DNA from: Prostheceraeus crozeri
Lineage: Eukaryota; Platyhelminthes; Polycladida; Euryleptidae
Assembly (NCBI GenBank): GCA_907163375.1
Contig: CAJQUW010004760.1
Span: forward strand, 62,001 to 126,000
DNA: 64,000 nt
Direction of reading: 5' to 3'
The number at the start of each line of letters is the position of its first letter. Within the stretch, counting starts at the first letter, position 1. The position numbers were made by a program, and so were the translations under genes. This document shows, in pieces, positions 24,611-35,773 of this stretch. The notes under the pieces were generated by a model. The model saw nothing but the letters and a program-made list of their open reading frames with translations. It was not told the DNA's origin and did not search any database.

Positions 24611-24760
24611 GATCTTTATTCGTCAAAACATATGGCGGTAATGACATGATGGAATTCAATACAGTGGCAAATTCATGAATGTACAGAATACTTTACAAAG
24701 GAGGAATTGTACATGGCAGAGCGTCGACGGAGCGTAGAAGCTGCCCTGGTGTTGGTGTGT

Positions 24761-25162
24761 CTAATACCCGGTCTTCTGGTCGCGTGTGATGAAAAAATCT
24801 GCCAGCGGATGAGTCTCTTTGTCTCTTGCAATTTTGCGTGTAAGCTTCACACATGATTTGTCTAGCATGTTCTGCAGGCTGGGGACATTTGTAGATACAG
24901 ATGCCCACCTACGAGCTATGCGATCCCAATGAAAAAAGCCTTTTAAATGGTTGGCATTTACATCACAAATTAACTGAGCCAACAATAAACATTGTGGCAG
25001 AACACGAACTGATGTATGCTTGCCAAATAAATGTGACCGGGGTTGCCGTTTCTTTTTCAGGCGCTTAACTATTGACAACGCTCGACAACATTTTGCGTAC
25101 AGACAATGAATTGTTTTTCCCATCTCCATCAGCTGAGAAGGAAGACACCCCAAAATCTTCAA
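24761..25162 (-). pseudogene. LINE ORF2 C-terminal region
   Basis: A 133-codon frame directly follows the RT domain on the minus strand. It contains MKILGCLPSQLMEMGK, CRALSIVKRLKKK and LLLAQLICDVNANHLKGFFH, the post-RT helical region of the ORF2 protein. It overlaps a second frame (24693-24908), so there is a frameshift near the end. Confidence 0.8.
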
Positions 25163-25374
25163 CTGTCACAAATCCTCAATTACAACATTATCAACAATGA
25201 GAGGGGAAAGATTGGACACAGAGGAGAAGAAGAGAAGAAGTGGGGGAAGTTACACAGTTTCCCTTGATATCAGAAGGCTTTTTGTTTTTGTTGGAATTTA
25301 TTGTTAGTTTTTTCTCTTTGGACCACTGACTAAATTGATCAACATCACTCTGGAAAGTATCAACAGACTTCCAC

Positions 25375-26122
25375 TACCCAAATAAATCAACGTAACATCA
25401 TCCGCAATTACGCCTCCACTCTAGTGTCTTCGAATTTAGGAAGGTCGTTAATCAAGGCCACAAAGAGAATCGGCCAAGAATTGAGCCTTGAGCAAGGCAC
25501 CCCCACTTGAACCTGCTTCCATTCGGCAGCGATGCCGTTGGGCGTGTTAAAAACACGCTGGAAAGCGATCCAGAGGAAGCTTTGAATGAACTTGATGACG
25601 TAGGGTTTACAGTCGAAGTTGTTTATCAGTGAGTAGAGAAGGGTGGTGTGGCTAACGGAATCAAATGCCTTTTGAAAATCTACAGCGAGCACTCTAGCGT
25701 AATTGTCTGTACAGAGCGTGTGTGCTTGCAGAATTGGGAGGCGAATCGAGAGAGAAGTAAGGCATGGGCAACCACTATATCCATTGGGTATGAAGCCAAA
25801 TTGCCGGGAGGTTTTCGCACGGCTGTCGAAGAGACGGTAGGAGACCATGATCTCTGACAAGACGTTCAAGTACCTTACTTAGGAATGGAAGAATCGAGAT
25901 AGGTCTGTAGTCGGTTTTTGTTTTTCGGAATGGGGATAACGTTGCAGACTTTCCAAATATGGGAAAAAAAACCACTATCAAGGCACATATTATAAATGAT
26001 CGTGAGAGGTTGGGCGAGAACGTCCTACGAAGGAGGGAACTCGCGAAACGAACGAAGAACCCAGGTAATTCATCAGGACCAACTGAATTAGCCTTACATT
26101 GTTTGATCATTTTGACAATCAA
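25375..26122 (-). pseudogene. LINE reverse transcriptase domain
   Basis: Consecutive minus-strand frames give NSVGPDELPGFFVRF (fingers), DYRPISILPFLSKVLERLV, RVLAVDFQKAFDSVSHTTLL (first catalytic Asp), a decayed GVPxGS-like stretch (VQVGVPCSRLNSWPILFV) and ADDVTLIYLG at 25375-25408 with the catalytic Asp pair. Breaks occur between fingers and palm. The plus-strand frames at 25648-26566 are shadows. Confidence 0.93.
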
Positions 26123-26579
26123 ACGACCAGAGACTGAGAAAGACGTTGTTGTTTTTCTTGAACTGGACGTTTATCGTTTGAACAAATTAGGTCAGGAGAT
26201 AGAGAAAGCAAATAAAGCGATCGTTGAGGTCATTTATCACAGGACTGATCAAGAGCATCATTACGAACACTTTTGATTTGTTTATTAATGGATTTCCATC
26301 TATCAGAAATGGAGGAAGAGTGCAAGTGGGAAAAAGTCCGCTTCTTGGCAACTTCAACCGCAGCACAAGAAGAAGAAATCTCTCCCGGAGCCGAACATCA
26401 CCTTGCATTAATTGCCCTAGAGGGCACGGTCACGGGAATCGAAAGAACTTTCAAAGATGGGACATCCACGGAGCATCAACATTCCTCATGCGAACAGTTC
26501 TCTCATTCGAGAAGGTTAGGTATACGTAACGAACAAACATCTGAAAATGTTCCACAGCAGCATTAACATCAACCACGTG

Positions 26580-27360
26580 CAATAAAGAACTCATCTCCAG
26601 TCAATTGAGTCGAGGAAACGATACACACGCAAAGGAAAGAGGGAGGGAGAGAAATAGCGGCAGACCTTGACTTTGGTGGTGTAACATTTTTAGGGAATTG
26701 GAACTCTTGAGAAAAATCCTTTATGATCAGAGCGACCTAAGGGCAGAAATAGACTGAGAGGCGAAGGAAATTTCAAATGAATTCAAATTTATGCGGCAGA
26801 TTAATGCAATTGAGTCAGAATGTTATTGCCTCGAGTAGACATAGTCACAAGCTGTTGCATATATGTTCAACACAAAAAGTCATCAATGTACAGTCTAAGG
26901 TCATTAATGTCACCAAGAAGGAATAAAATGGCCTCGAGAGACTGTGATCAATCGATTTTGAATAAAGTCCAAAACAATCGAATGACCGATACTTTACCCA
27001 TAGGGATGATAAACAACAAAAAATGTGGCCATTCAAATTGCTCGATTCGGAAGCATAAAAATTGGACGTTGATATCAAACATAGCAATGCATATCACTAA
27101 TGATGGAAAGTTTTGAAGTTTGATTTATAAAAACACACTATGCCGCCTCCGTGGAGTCTCGGTCTTGTCTTACCAATTGATATCCGGGGGTGGGGTAGGG
27201 CGATTGACGGATCAGAGGTTGATGAGTCAAGCCAGGACTCCGTAAATCACGACTACGTCAGCGTCATATTTCTCAATATCTTACACCGTAGTAGATCGTC
27301 AAGTTTGTGGAAGAGGGATCGGGCGTTGAAGAGGAGAATTGACGGAGCTGGACAGACAGG
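26580..27360 (-). pseudogene. LINE endonuclease (EEP) domain and linker
   Basis: ILLFNARSLFHKLDDLL ends the frame 27253-27912. In the next frame downstream lie TESWLDSS (catalytic Glu) and HGGGIVCFYKS, giving the same motif order as the LINE at 5 kb. The GDxN and SDH regions further on are not readable with confidence. The ~190 residues ahead of NARSL are rich in Ser and Pro and unassigned. Confidence 0.85.
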
Positions 27361-28663
27361 AGACTTCGGCTTACGTAACTTGACAGATGATGAGGACGGT
27401 TTCACTGAAGGATCGGGCCGGTCAGGAGATGATGGGGATTGATTAGGCGAAGGGACAGGTGACCGTAAGAGGCTTGGGAAGCAGCAAGCGGTGGAAAAAC
27501 AGGCGTTCTTCTTGTGTAACGCGGGAAGAGGATAGTCATGTCGCAGTTGCAGCACTGCGGTCCGCGAGTAACAGATTCTCGGCGATGACGTCATGGGGAG
27601 ATTGTGATGGAGAGGGACAAAGCCATGATCAGGTGATGTAGAAACCAGGTGATGCAGTAACTCAAAAAAATCAAATTTTGTGGCAAAAAGTCCATAGTGA
27701 TTCGTGCGGTGAGGGTCACAAGAAAGCGCAGCAAAAAACTGATCTGATGATGTAAAAAAATAGAGGATAAAATGCGCAAGAGAGTTGTAACAAACAAGAA
27801 TTTGCCGATTCGTACTGGGAGCCTGAACGAGCAACACATGAATGCGTGCGTCTGCTACGGCGCCAGATGAAGTTGTGAAAAGTACTAAGCCCAGAGTCAT
27901 AATTTTTGGCATGGAATGTCTTCAAGTCATTTCCTATGATGAGCATGTGCTATCATCATGCATCTAATCGGCAATGTATGCAAAAATGTGGTTGAATGTG
28001 GATAAAGTTGCTCAAAATGTTTGTGTCTGCCGACATTAAAAGGCTCGGCAAATCTAAATGTGTCTAGCTTTATAGACAGGGATGCATGAAGATGAAAGGA
28101 AATGACCTGAAGGCATTCTTTGACAAATATTATGACTCTGAGCTAAGTACTTTTTTGTTTAATCAGAGGAAACATACAATATTTCATTTCAGCCATAAAC
28201 TGCAATCTGCGTCCCATTGGATTTACATGTGTTTTTCTCTGATCCTGTCTGACAAGAAGAAGAACTCACTAGAACTCGGCAGACGTGCAGACTCGTAGTA
28301 GGCATAGGGTGTACATCATTCTGTGAAAGTGTCAGTTTCGGCCTCATTCCCTGCAGAAACTCGTTGTGGCTGCCGGACTAGTAGTTTTGGGAAAAGGTGG
28401 ACGTATAACAGAGCAGTTACGTGAAGACATCTCTCCCACTGGACAGATCAAAAACAAATCTCTTAGAGGGTGAGACACATCTGATTTGATCGAATCAAAC
28501 AATTTATGACAAATTGAATTTGCAGAGTCAATGGGTGAGGAATGTGTAAAATTTGCCAAACCAATAATGCGTTACACTCGACGCTCAGTACGCAAAAAAT
28601 CATCTAACAAATTTTGAGATGCATTACAAAAGCATGCGAAGGCGCATGTCATGAAGCTTTTAC

Positions 28664-28838
28664 GTCACTGCTCCCCATACTTGGGCTTGGACGGTGCTGA
28701 CATAGTCAGACTTATGGAGCGTTGTAGTACTTTTAGTCCGGATGCCCTTCCTGCCGACTTCCAATGACACCTTCGGGGCTCGACCTCTGGATCAAAAGAT
28801 CGCCAGACCAAGCACGTAACCACTGTGCCAGGGAGACC
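28664..28838 (-). mobile_element. tRNA-headed SINE
   Basis: Read on the minus strand, it starts GGTCTCCCTGGCACAGTGG (A box), then GGTCTGGCGATCTTTTGATC pairs in part as an anticodon-arm-like hairpin, then a B-box-like GGTCGAGCCCC. A body with GGCAGGAAGGGCATCCGGAC follows, and it ends GGGGAGCAGTGACGTAAAA. The head-body-tail layout is that of a SINE. The body motif resembles one I recall in SINEs of several animal groups (recall, not a search). No target duplication was identified. Confidence 0.62.
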
Positions 28839-28874
28839 ACCATGTCATGATAGAACGAATAAAGGCGTGGTAAC

Positions 28875-28932
28875 CACAGAATTAAATTATTGTTTATCTG
28901 CCGAAGCGCGCGCAGATGAATCTAATTCTGTG
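28875..28932. mobile_element. 58-bp micro-MITE of hAT type with perfect 8-bp target duplication
   Basis: CACAGAATTA and TAATTCTGTG bound only 58 bp. The direct flanks GTGGTAAC (28867-28874) and GTGGTAAC (28933-28940) are identical. The interior joins the left end of the family B element (TTGTTTATCTGC) directly to its right end (AAGCGCGCGCAGATGAATC). It is an internal-deletion derivative that still shows a clean insertion. Confidence 0.95.
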
Positions 28933-29047
28933 GTGGTAACATTTCAGCATCAATGATGGACAACAACCAGCACGACGAAGATTTCGGATACTGAAAATGC
29001 GCTGAGCATATTTCTTAGCATGTTGAACATCCAAATTCCACTTCATG

Positions 29048-29480
29048 TCATTGGAAAAAAATTACACCGAGGTAAGAAAACGATTGAACATTTCTTAATA
29101 CTGTGTCACTAACACATACCGGTTTGGGAACAAGAGACGATTTGGTAATCACATCCGTAAGAAAAACATTTTGAAAAGTATATTTCAAGAGAAACAGAAC
29201 CAGCCCACCTGACAATATTATCACATTCAAACTGCAAATTGTCATCTTTAGAATTTCTCAAAAAAAAGTACAAAAATGTCATCTGCATACTTAATGAGCC
29301 TTCAGCTCAAGCATGCTAGAGTTAGATTGTCTGTAGACAAGGCAAGCAAAATGGGTCCAATGACGCTTCCTTGAGGAACGCCACTAGGAAAGGAAGAAGA
29401 GACACACTACCCAAGCGTCGTTTCTAATCCTTATATATCCACTTACCCAGTGTTTTGTAAAGAAAGTGACACTTGAGAAT
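29048..29480 (-). pseudogene. LINE reverse transcriptase fragment (Jockey/CR1-like)
   Basis: The minus strand carries SGVPQGSVIGPILLA (about 29350-29390) and, after a stop, IKYADDIFVLFF (about 29270-29300). A 65-codon frame follows with VQSFSYLGVIF (the KYLGV region). These are motifs B and C of the RT palm and the thumb start. Fingers, endonuclease and C-terminus are absent, so only ~430 bp remain. Confidence 0.87.
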
Positions 29481-31479
29481 TATGGAATCTGGCTGCGCGC
29501 AGCTATTTCTTCCCAAAAATTATATCATCTTGCTTGCCATCCTCGGTACTATCATCTCTGAAATTTTCAGTGAAATAGGCCCTCATTTTTGTCTTACACA
29601 GGAGAAAAACTGCGTGAAAGAGATCCATTGGCAGATTCAATATGCGATATGAGCGCTCATCTTATTGATAAGTGTGATGCATCTAGGAAAATCATCAGAA
29701 ATTAAAAGAAATGACTGATGCCATACTGACACATAGTTTAATCAATTTCAGAGGACATATCTTTTGTATTGTGTAGAATTTTTGTTGTGTAGACAAACAG
29801 ATTGTTCTTCAATTTCAGAGGGACTCTTGAGAATCACTTAGAATAAAAAAACATCAGAGAATTTCACCGGGCAAATTACATCCTACTATAATAAAAGAAA
29901 TAATAATTTCTCACAAAAACACTTTATCATGCGGATAGGTGAACGTCTTCTCAGTCTTCGACAGGACAACCTCATTTTATGATTCAAGTTACTTATTTGC
30001 TACTATTTTATACGACTATTAATTATAGATGATCATTGGGATAACTTTCATCATCGCATGAGAGTGCTCATGCTTTCAATGTTCAAAACTCACCGCTGTT
30101 GTGTCCAATACATATGTTGACAAATATCTCAGCATCATTTCAGGCAACAAATCCGCACGAGAGCAAACAAGTGTTATCAATTTGAAATGCACTCGAAATT
30201 CTATTTGTCCTTCTCTTCTCACTCATTCTCTTCCCTTGCTTGTGCTTACATCTGAGGCGCTTATCAAATTCGTCATGTGTGCAGAAGTTCAAATCTATAT
30301 TTTCCGATAGTCTTCGTTCGAAGTCATCAATCATTTTTTCAAAATCTTTCACAAAAATTTGGTTGAAATTTTAACAGCACTATTACCTTTGCGGGGTCCT
30401 GCACAGTGCTGATACGGTCAAACTTTGCTGGAATGTTTTTATACTTTCAGTTGGAATGCCGACAAGCGAAGACATACAAACAGAGCTCAAACACTTGACT
30501 GAGCTCTATTATCATCACAATTTAAAATGTCACAAAAAAGCATTCAATACCACTTACAAATGATTTAGCCTATAGAGTAAGTATATTAGGTAGAGTGGTA
30601 ACTCCGCATTTATTAAATCCCAAATGTGTATACACTTTCGATTTTATTGAATGAACTCAAGGGGGATACAGGTGGCATTGTTACCAAATGTTGGTTATGC
30701 AAATTTTTGCAGTTTTACAGAAATTGCAACGGAATTAACTGATCATGATAGTAATGCAGAAGGAAATGATATTATTTTATAGATCCTCCGTGTCGTGACA
30801 GCCTTGGAGAGGTAATGTTTGTTAAATTAGCAACTGGATGACCGCCTATTGCTTTCATGATGAACCTCAAGAGAATCTTCTTAAGCGAGATCTTATCATA
30901 AGCAACCTGCCACTGGTAGAGAAAAATAACAGAATCAAGGACAGTGATTTCAATCAACTTTGAAAGATGTAAATGACTCCACATCACTCTTCAGATTCAA
31001 GAAATGAATTATGAATTCAGTGAATCATAAAATCATGCCGGTGAAAATTGAAATAAAACTTGAAACTTCAGCCAAGAAAGCAAAATAAGATCTTGACTTT
31101 TTCATGAAGACTTCCATAATAATACTGCTCATGAAATTCCTTTGCAAATTAGCTTAATTTCCGCTTAGTTAGGATGATTATTTGCATATATTCATTCCCT
31201 TTGATATCCAACTTGTTTTATACTACTTACAAGGGTGCGTCATCTCGGTAGTATTAAAATTTGCAAAATTTTGACTTTTTTAAAACTGTTCAAATAATGT
31301 TTTGGACCACGGGAACGTAATCTCCGCAAAAATTAAATCTTTCTATATAAAGATTTTCACTGTATACAGATACTTTTTTGAGTCGACACTCTACCTTATC
31401 CGTACTCTATGATTAAGCCTTTATCAAATGAAATTTCGGCGAAATTTGATGTTCATCATTCTTCGGCTGATATAGAACA
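29481..31479. other. 2 kb mostly non-coding; one candidate exon inside
   Basis: Apart from the candidate exon at 30250-30334 I recognise nothing. An open frame at 30772-30987 has no motif. Confidence 0.4.
30250..30334 (-). CDS. possible small first coding exon (unknown protein)
   Basis: The frame from ATG at 30334 reads MIDDFERRLSENIDLNFCTH then DEFDKRLR, a charged, natural-looking composition, and meets a good splice donor (AGAT|GTAAGC at 30249). An in-frame stop lies upstream at about 30375, so it must start at this Met or be spliced in (a weak acceptor GAAAG precedes it). I do not recognise the protein, and no partner exon was found. Chance is a real alternative. Confidence 0.22.
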
Positions 31480-32135
31480 TCCTCAATCAATTTACAGTTG
31501 CTGCTCACCCTGGACGGACCCGGTCCAGTTTCAATCTCTCGGATGATCGTGTAGCAAAGATTCACTGCTTCCCTTTGGTTCTAACGGTGACTATGTCTTC
31601 GTCAAGAGATCTGATCTTCATCCTGCTAGTCACCGTAGTTTTCCAGCTTGTTCTTGGTCTTCTCTTCTGGGCATAGGTTCTCGTTTCCAAGCTGCTTTGC
31701 ATATATTATCCTGTGATATTCTGCACCTTATCTTTCTATATCTTCTCCATTGAGAATCTCAACATCTTCAGTCATCCTCCATCACAGTTAAGTCAGTTCT
31801 CTTTGGGGCCCAGAGCTCAGAATGGTACGGCATAGCCAGTCAAACCACAATGCGAAAACCTGCTCTTTCAAGCGCAGCAGCATCGTCATGTCACAGACCA
31901 CTCCAGATATCGATCTCCAATAATTGTTCCATCTCACTTGAGCTTCAGCCCTTATGACTGGGCCTGATGTACCTTCTTCATCCAACTATGCCATGATACT
32001 TAAAAGCATCTACAGTCGTGGTTTCGGTGCCTTGTGGATGTAAACTCTTATCCTCCTTCGTGCTGAGATATATCGTCCTTGTTCTACTGATACTTTTAAG
32101 GCCTTCCCGCCACATCTCAAAGCGCTTGCACTTAT
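31480..32135 (-). pseudogene. RTE-type LINE ORF2 fragment (region after RT)
   Basis: The minus strand reads CKRFEMWREGLKSISRTRTI, then YLSTKEDKSLHPQGTETTTV and DAFKYHGIV. In the next frame come DEEGTSGPVIRAEAQVRWNN and YWRSISGVVCDMTMLLRLK, and later RPRTSWKTTVTSRMKIR. This run is characteristic of the C-terminal part of RTE-group LINE ORF2 proteins in animals. Several frameshifts and stops make it inactive. The RT domain proper and the 3' tail are missing. Confidence 0.87.
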
Positions 32136-32332
32136 CCGTTGTTTGTTTACAATCAATTACAAATATAATTAATGAAATGAATAAAGGATAGATCAGATTT
32201 CCCTGGAAAATATTGTGATTTTGAAAGTGATTTGAACGCGCTGCTACCCGGGTTATCTAGATCTGTTGCTTTGACTGATTGGAATGCGCCCTACAGCACG
32301 CTTGTGCGGTCTGCAGGTTGAATCAGGTCATC

Positions 32333-33033
32333 ATCCGACAGACAGAGTGAGTTTCAGCAGGGAACGAGGACGAAAGTGAGACTTTCAAAAAATGATGTAC
32401 ACACTATGCCTGCAATGAATCTGCGCGTCTGCCGAGTTCTAGTTAGTGTCTGTTCCTGTGAGAGATGATCAAAGAAAAAGACATGTTCATCAAATGGGAA
32501 GCAGTTTGATTTTTCTGCAAAAATGAGATTTTCTATGTCTTCTCTGACTGAGAGAAAAGTACTATGTCCAGAGTCACGTTTTTTGACATGGAAAGTTTTA
32601 AGGTCATGTCCTATCATGTTCGATCACCCCATCTATGAAGCCAAGCACATTCAAATTTGGCAAGCCTCCGAAAGTCGTCAAGTAACATTTTGAGTATTCA
32701 TCACATTCTCGCATACGTCGCCCATCAGAAATGTGATGACAACACACACACGTGGTCAGAGATGACCCGAAGACATTCCATGCCAAAAATTTTGACTCTG
32801 GGCATAGTGCTTTCCTCTTAATCAGAGAAAGCATAGAAAATCTAATTTTTCACAAAAAGGTCAATCTGCGTCCCAATGGATTAACATTTTTTTTCCTTGA
32901 TCCTGTTTGACAAGAAGAACTAGCTAGAACTCGGCAGACACGCAGATTCGTAGTAGGCATAGGGTGAACATCATTCTGTGGAGGTCTCATTTTCGGCCTC
33001 GTTCCCTGCAGAAACTCACTCTGGCTGCCGGAC
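32333..33033 (-). mobile_element. fold-back MITE, family F1 copy c (inverted, older)
   Basis: The left tip is worn (ATCCGACAGACAGAG), the right tip intact (CTGCCGGAC before TA). The asymmetric centre ('tatgaagccaagcacattca') is inverted relative to copy a, so this copy sits in the opposite orientation. More mismatches than in other copies suggest greater age. The open frames within it are arm sequence. Confidence 0.88.
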
Positions 33034-33035
33034 TA

Positions 33036-33760
33036 TATCATTAATGAATAGATGCGTCCGTATTTCGTCGCAATGTGACTGCTGACCATAAGGAAGCAGA
33101 TATCAACAATTTCATCTTTTCATCTCTTATACGAGAATTGTTGCAAACCATCAATAATACGATTACCTAGAACTTGACAGCTGTCGAAAACATCCCGCTT
33201 CTTAGAAATCATTTCACATCAATGCCTACTGGAGGGATCGTCGCGATATGAAAAACGTCTTAGAAAAAATACGTTAAACATTCAAACAGAATATTTTTTC
33301 TCTTAAATGATCGCGCTTTCACCGATTATCAGCAAATGAGTCCAAGTTTTGCTGAATGAAAGGTTGGAATTGACCCAGAAAACGGCCTCTAACTTCAAAC
33401 GGCAGTCCATCGTTACATTATAGCATTTAATCACCATTCCCCACATGTAGCTGTAACTGATTTCAATCGTATTCCAATCGTCGCGCGCAATCTTAAATCC
33501 GTACATTAAAGATCTTCGCAAAATCACAACGAGAATCTCATAGAACTACACCTACTCCACATACACTGCTTAGGAAATCATTACGGCAAGAAGGCAACAT
33601 TTGTGATCCAACGTTCGATTTCTCTCATGAATGTAATTCCATGAGATTCATGTCAAAATTAGCTACCGGTTTTTTTAACCCATTTTTTAAATTTTTATCA
33701 ATGGGCATGCCAATTATTTCACAGATACATAGGTAACACTAAGAATTGCATTTTACACAT
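33036..33760. other. non-coding stretch between two MITEs
   Basis: A 74-codon minus frame (33303-33527) lacks motifs. Nothing else was seen. Confidence 0.4.
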
Positions 33761-33762
33761 TA

Positions 33763-34682
33763 GTCCGGGAGCTACTGACACTTTCTTCCTAAATTCGCGC
33801 ACAAACGGCTTAATAGCATGGATTTGTAGATCTTGAAACGCTGAAGACAAAAATCAAATTCTACAGTCAGTCGCTTTCGGTTATAGGCAAGATTTAAGGA
33901 TTCCCATTGGAATCTAATGGTATAATTCAAGAAATATCTATGGATTGTGAAACACTCGGCAATTTTCGCATATTTTCTCATGCAGAAAAGAAACTATTTA
34001 TCAGAATGCCATGAAGTTTGCAACATGATTGAGTTCAGGACATCAACTTCGATATAAAAGTTGAAGTGAGTCACATGATTCAGCATTTGATGTCTGAGAG
34101 CGTCTACAAAATGACTAAAATCACCAAAACTAAATCAAAACATGAAATTTACTCATTTGCAATGTTGATTAACTTTCACAGAAAAAGATTGATTGGATAC
34201 AGCAATGATCACTAAAATCAAGCTCAGGCAAGCCTATAATGATTTGTGATGTAGGTTACCAGAACTAGACCTATATATACTTGTTTTACAATCGCCAATA
34301 TTAAGTCAAAACATGAATTTACTCATTTTGTAGAGGCTCTCAGACATCAAATACTGAATCATGTGACTCACTTTAACTTTTATATCGAAGTTGATGTCCT
34401 GAACTCAATCATGTTTCAAATTTCATGGCATTCTGATAAACAGTTTCTTTTCTGCAAAAGAAAATGTGCGAAAATTGCCAAGTGTTTCACAATCCATAGA
34501 TATTTCTTGAATTTTACCATTGGATTCCAATGGGAATCCTTTAACCTTACCTATAACCGAAAGCGACTGGCTGTGACACTCAAGAATTTGATTTTTGTAT
34601 TCAGGGTTTCAAGATCTACAAATCCATGCTATTAAGCCCTTTGTGCGTGAATTTAGGAAGAAAGTGTCAGTAGCTCCCGTCC
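33763..34682. mobile_element. fold-back MITE, family F2 copy b
   Basis: Termini GTCCGGGAGCTACTGACAC and the inverse GTGTCAGTAGCTCCC, flanked by TA at 33761-33762 and 34683-34684. It matches copy a (14741-15667) across arms and centre. The right end lies only ~37 bp from the stop codon of the candidate exon at 34721-34875, so the MITE would sit in that gene's 3' untranslated region. Confidence 0.9.
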
Positions 34683-34720
34683 TATTTATAATCTTCCTTC
34701 ACTAGAAAACTACTCAAGAC

Positions 34721-34875
34721 TCACTCTTCCTCCACTGCATCCATTTTTGTCACTTCCGGGAAGCCGTCCATGCTGTTGTTTGAAATGTCCAAATTTTCCA
34801 ACTTCGCCACGGATTTGTTTAATTCGACAGTGTCCACTGATGACGTAACGGTCTCCGAATCACCACCATGATATC
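34721..34875 (-). CDS. candidate terminal exon of an unknown host gene
   Basis: A strong acceptor (TACTGTGTTCTACAG) precedes an open frame of 50 residues ending at TGA: YHGGDSETVTSSVDTVELNK, then SVAKLENLDISNNSM and DGFPEVTKMDAVEEE. The composition is acidic, Ser/Asp/Glu-rich and looks like real protein rather than AT-rich noise. The exon begins with two bases of a split codon. The same frame extends upstream through an unspliced 90-codon frame to 34993 (KDDEESDSSSYA), which may be another exon or read-through. Product unknown. The F2 MITE begins ~37 bp after the stop, and no clear AATAAA was seen there. Confidence 0.45.
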
Positions 34876-35133
34876 CTGTAGAACACAGTATGAATATTTG
34901 CGAGATATCGTCACTAACGTTATTTTTTGTAAAAACAAAGGTGAATTGAACGACTGCGTAACTGCTACTGTCACTTTCTTCGTCATCTTTCACTGACGAC
35001 GTTACACACCCTTTGTTGCTATGGAAAATTATTATTGAAAATGTTCAATGCGGCAAGAGTACAAGTCAAGCCGGTACTCTGCAATGATCTCTTGCTTATC
35101 TCGGGAAGCAAACAAAACAAATGGACTTAAAAT

Positions 35134-35253
35134 TTATTCATATATCATTCCCTCTCCACATCGTTGTGCATCATTGAGAATACACGCATCTTCTTCAATC
35201 CCAAGGTCATCAGCGTCAGGGGAAATTCTTACTGAAGTGCATGAGATCCACAT
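35134..35253 (-). CDS. candidate coding segment, same strand as 34721-34875
   Basis: The frame reads MWISCTSVRISPDADDLGIE, then EDACILNDAQRCGEGMIYE and a TAA. ACCATGTGG is an acceptable start context; alternatively the piece is an exon after CACTTCAG. The stop codon overlaps an AATAAA (GAATAAAT), so this could be an alternative 3' end of the gene that also uses 34721-34875. The protein is acidic and unrecognised. Without transcripts I cannot tell exon from chance. Confidence 0.3.
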   Translation of the reverse strand: MWISCTSVRISPDADDLGIEEDACILNDAQRCGEGMIYE

Positions 35254-35773
35254 GGTTCAGTTCTCGGTTCTTAGTGATGTTTTAAGTGACAAATTAAATT
35301 TAACACAATCAAATTCCGGTGGAAATTAATACCGAGATAATTGAATTCATAGGGAGACGAATTTGGTCGAACTTGAAGTGAAATGCTTCGAGTTCTCGAT
35401 AAAGGAAAATTCCATTCGCATATTGATTGAGAGAGGCAAATATTGGGAGTTAACGGATGTCAAATATACCAATCTTTTGATCAATTGCTGATAAACGTTT
35501 AAAATCTCTCGATGATTTCCCACAGATAATTGCATGAAGCATGTGATAAAGAAAAATAGTGTTCTACTTGTACGAATATTAAATGTTTTCAAATAAATCT
35601 GCCCCACACTCACAGACTTTATCCAGAAATCTAAGATACCCTCGGGACTTTCAAGAAATTAAAAATCAGGTTCATTTTTATTCAGTTAACTTTTTCATGA
35701 ATTGGTAGGACTAATGATATCTTATTTCAGATTCGTAATGATCATTCGGAAAGTGAATGAAAAGGCATAGCAT
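35254..35773. other. non-coding stretch
   Basis: Open frames on both strands (35347-35613 minus and the end of 35048-35329 plus) have no motifs. Confidence 0.35.

Larger units (their letters stand above)
24594..27877 (-). mobile_element. CR1/Jockey-type LINE, 5'-truncated and broken
   Basis: On the minus strand this runs from ORF2 5' sequence (near 27877) through endonuclease and RT to a C-terminal region (24761-25162) and the (TTA)n tail. No ORF1 is seen, so it is 5'-truncated at about 3.3 kb. Several frameshifts make it inactive. It differs in sequence from the LINE at 4270-7740, so two lineages of this group are present. Confidence 0.92.
24374..28378 (+). mobile_element. fold-back MITE, family F1 copy b, split by a LINE
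   Basis: The left half (24374-24593) starts GTCCGGCAGCCAGAACGAG after TA. The right half (27878-28378) ends CTGCCGGAC before TA. Together they make ~721 bp matching the uninterrupted copies. The break falls at 'ctctgattaa / aaaagtactaag', which is continuous in the copy at 43248-43800 ('tctgattaaacgaaaagtac'). The LINE at 24594-27877 therefore inserted after this MITE. Confidence 0.92.

Noticed and set aside
34363-34635. 90-codon plus frame and similar frames at 14832-15071 and 33772-33981
   Set aside because: All are the same F2 MITE arm read in different copies; repetition comes from the MITE.
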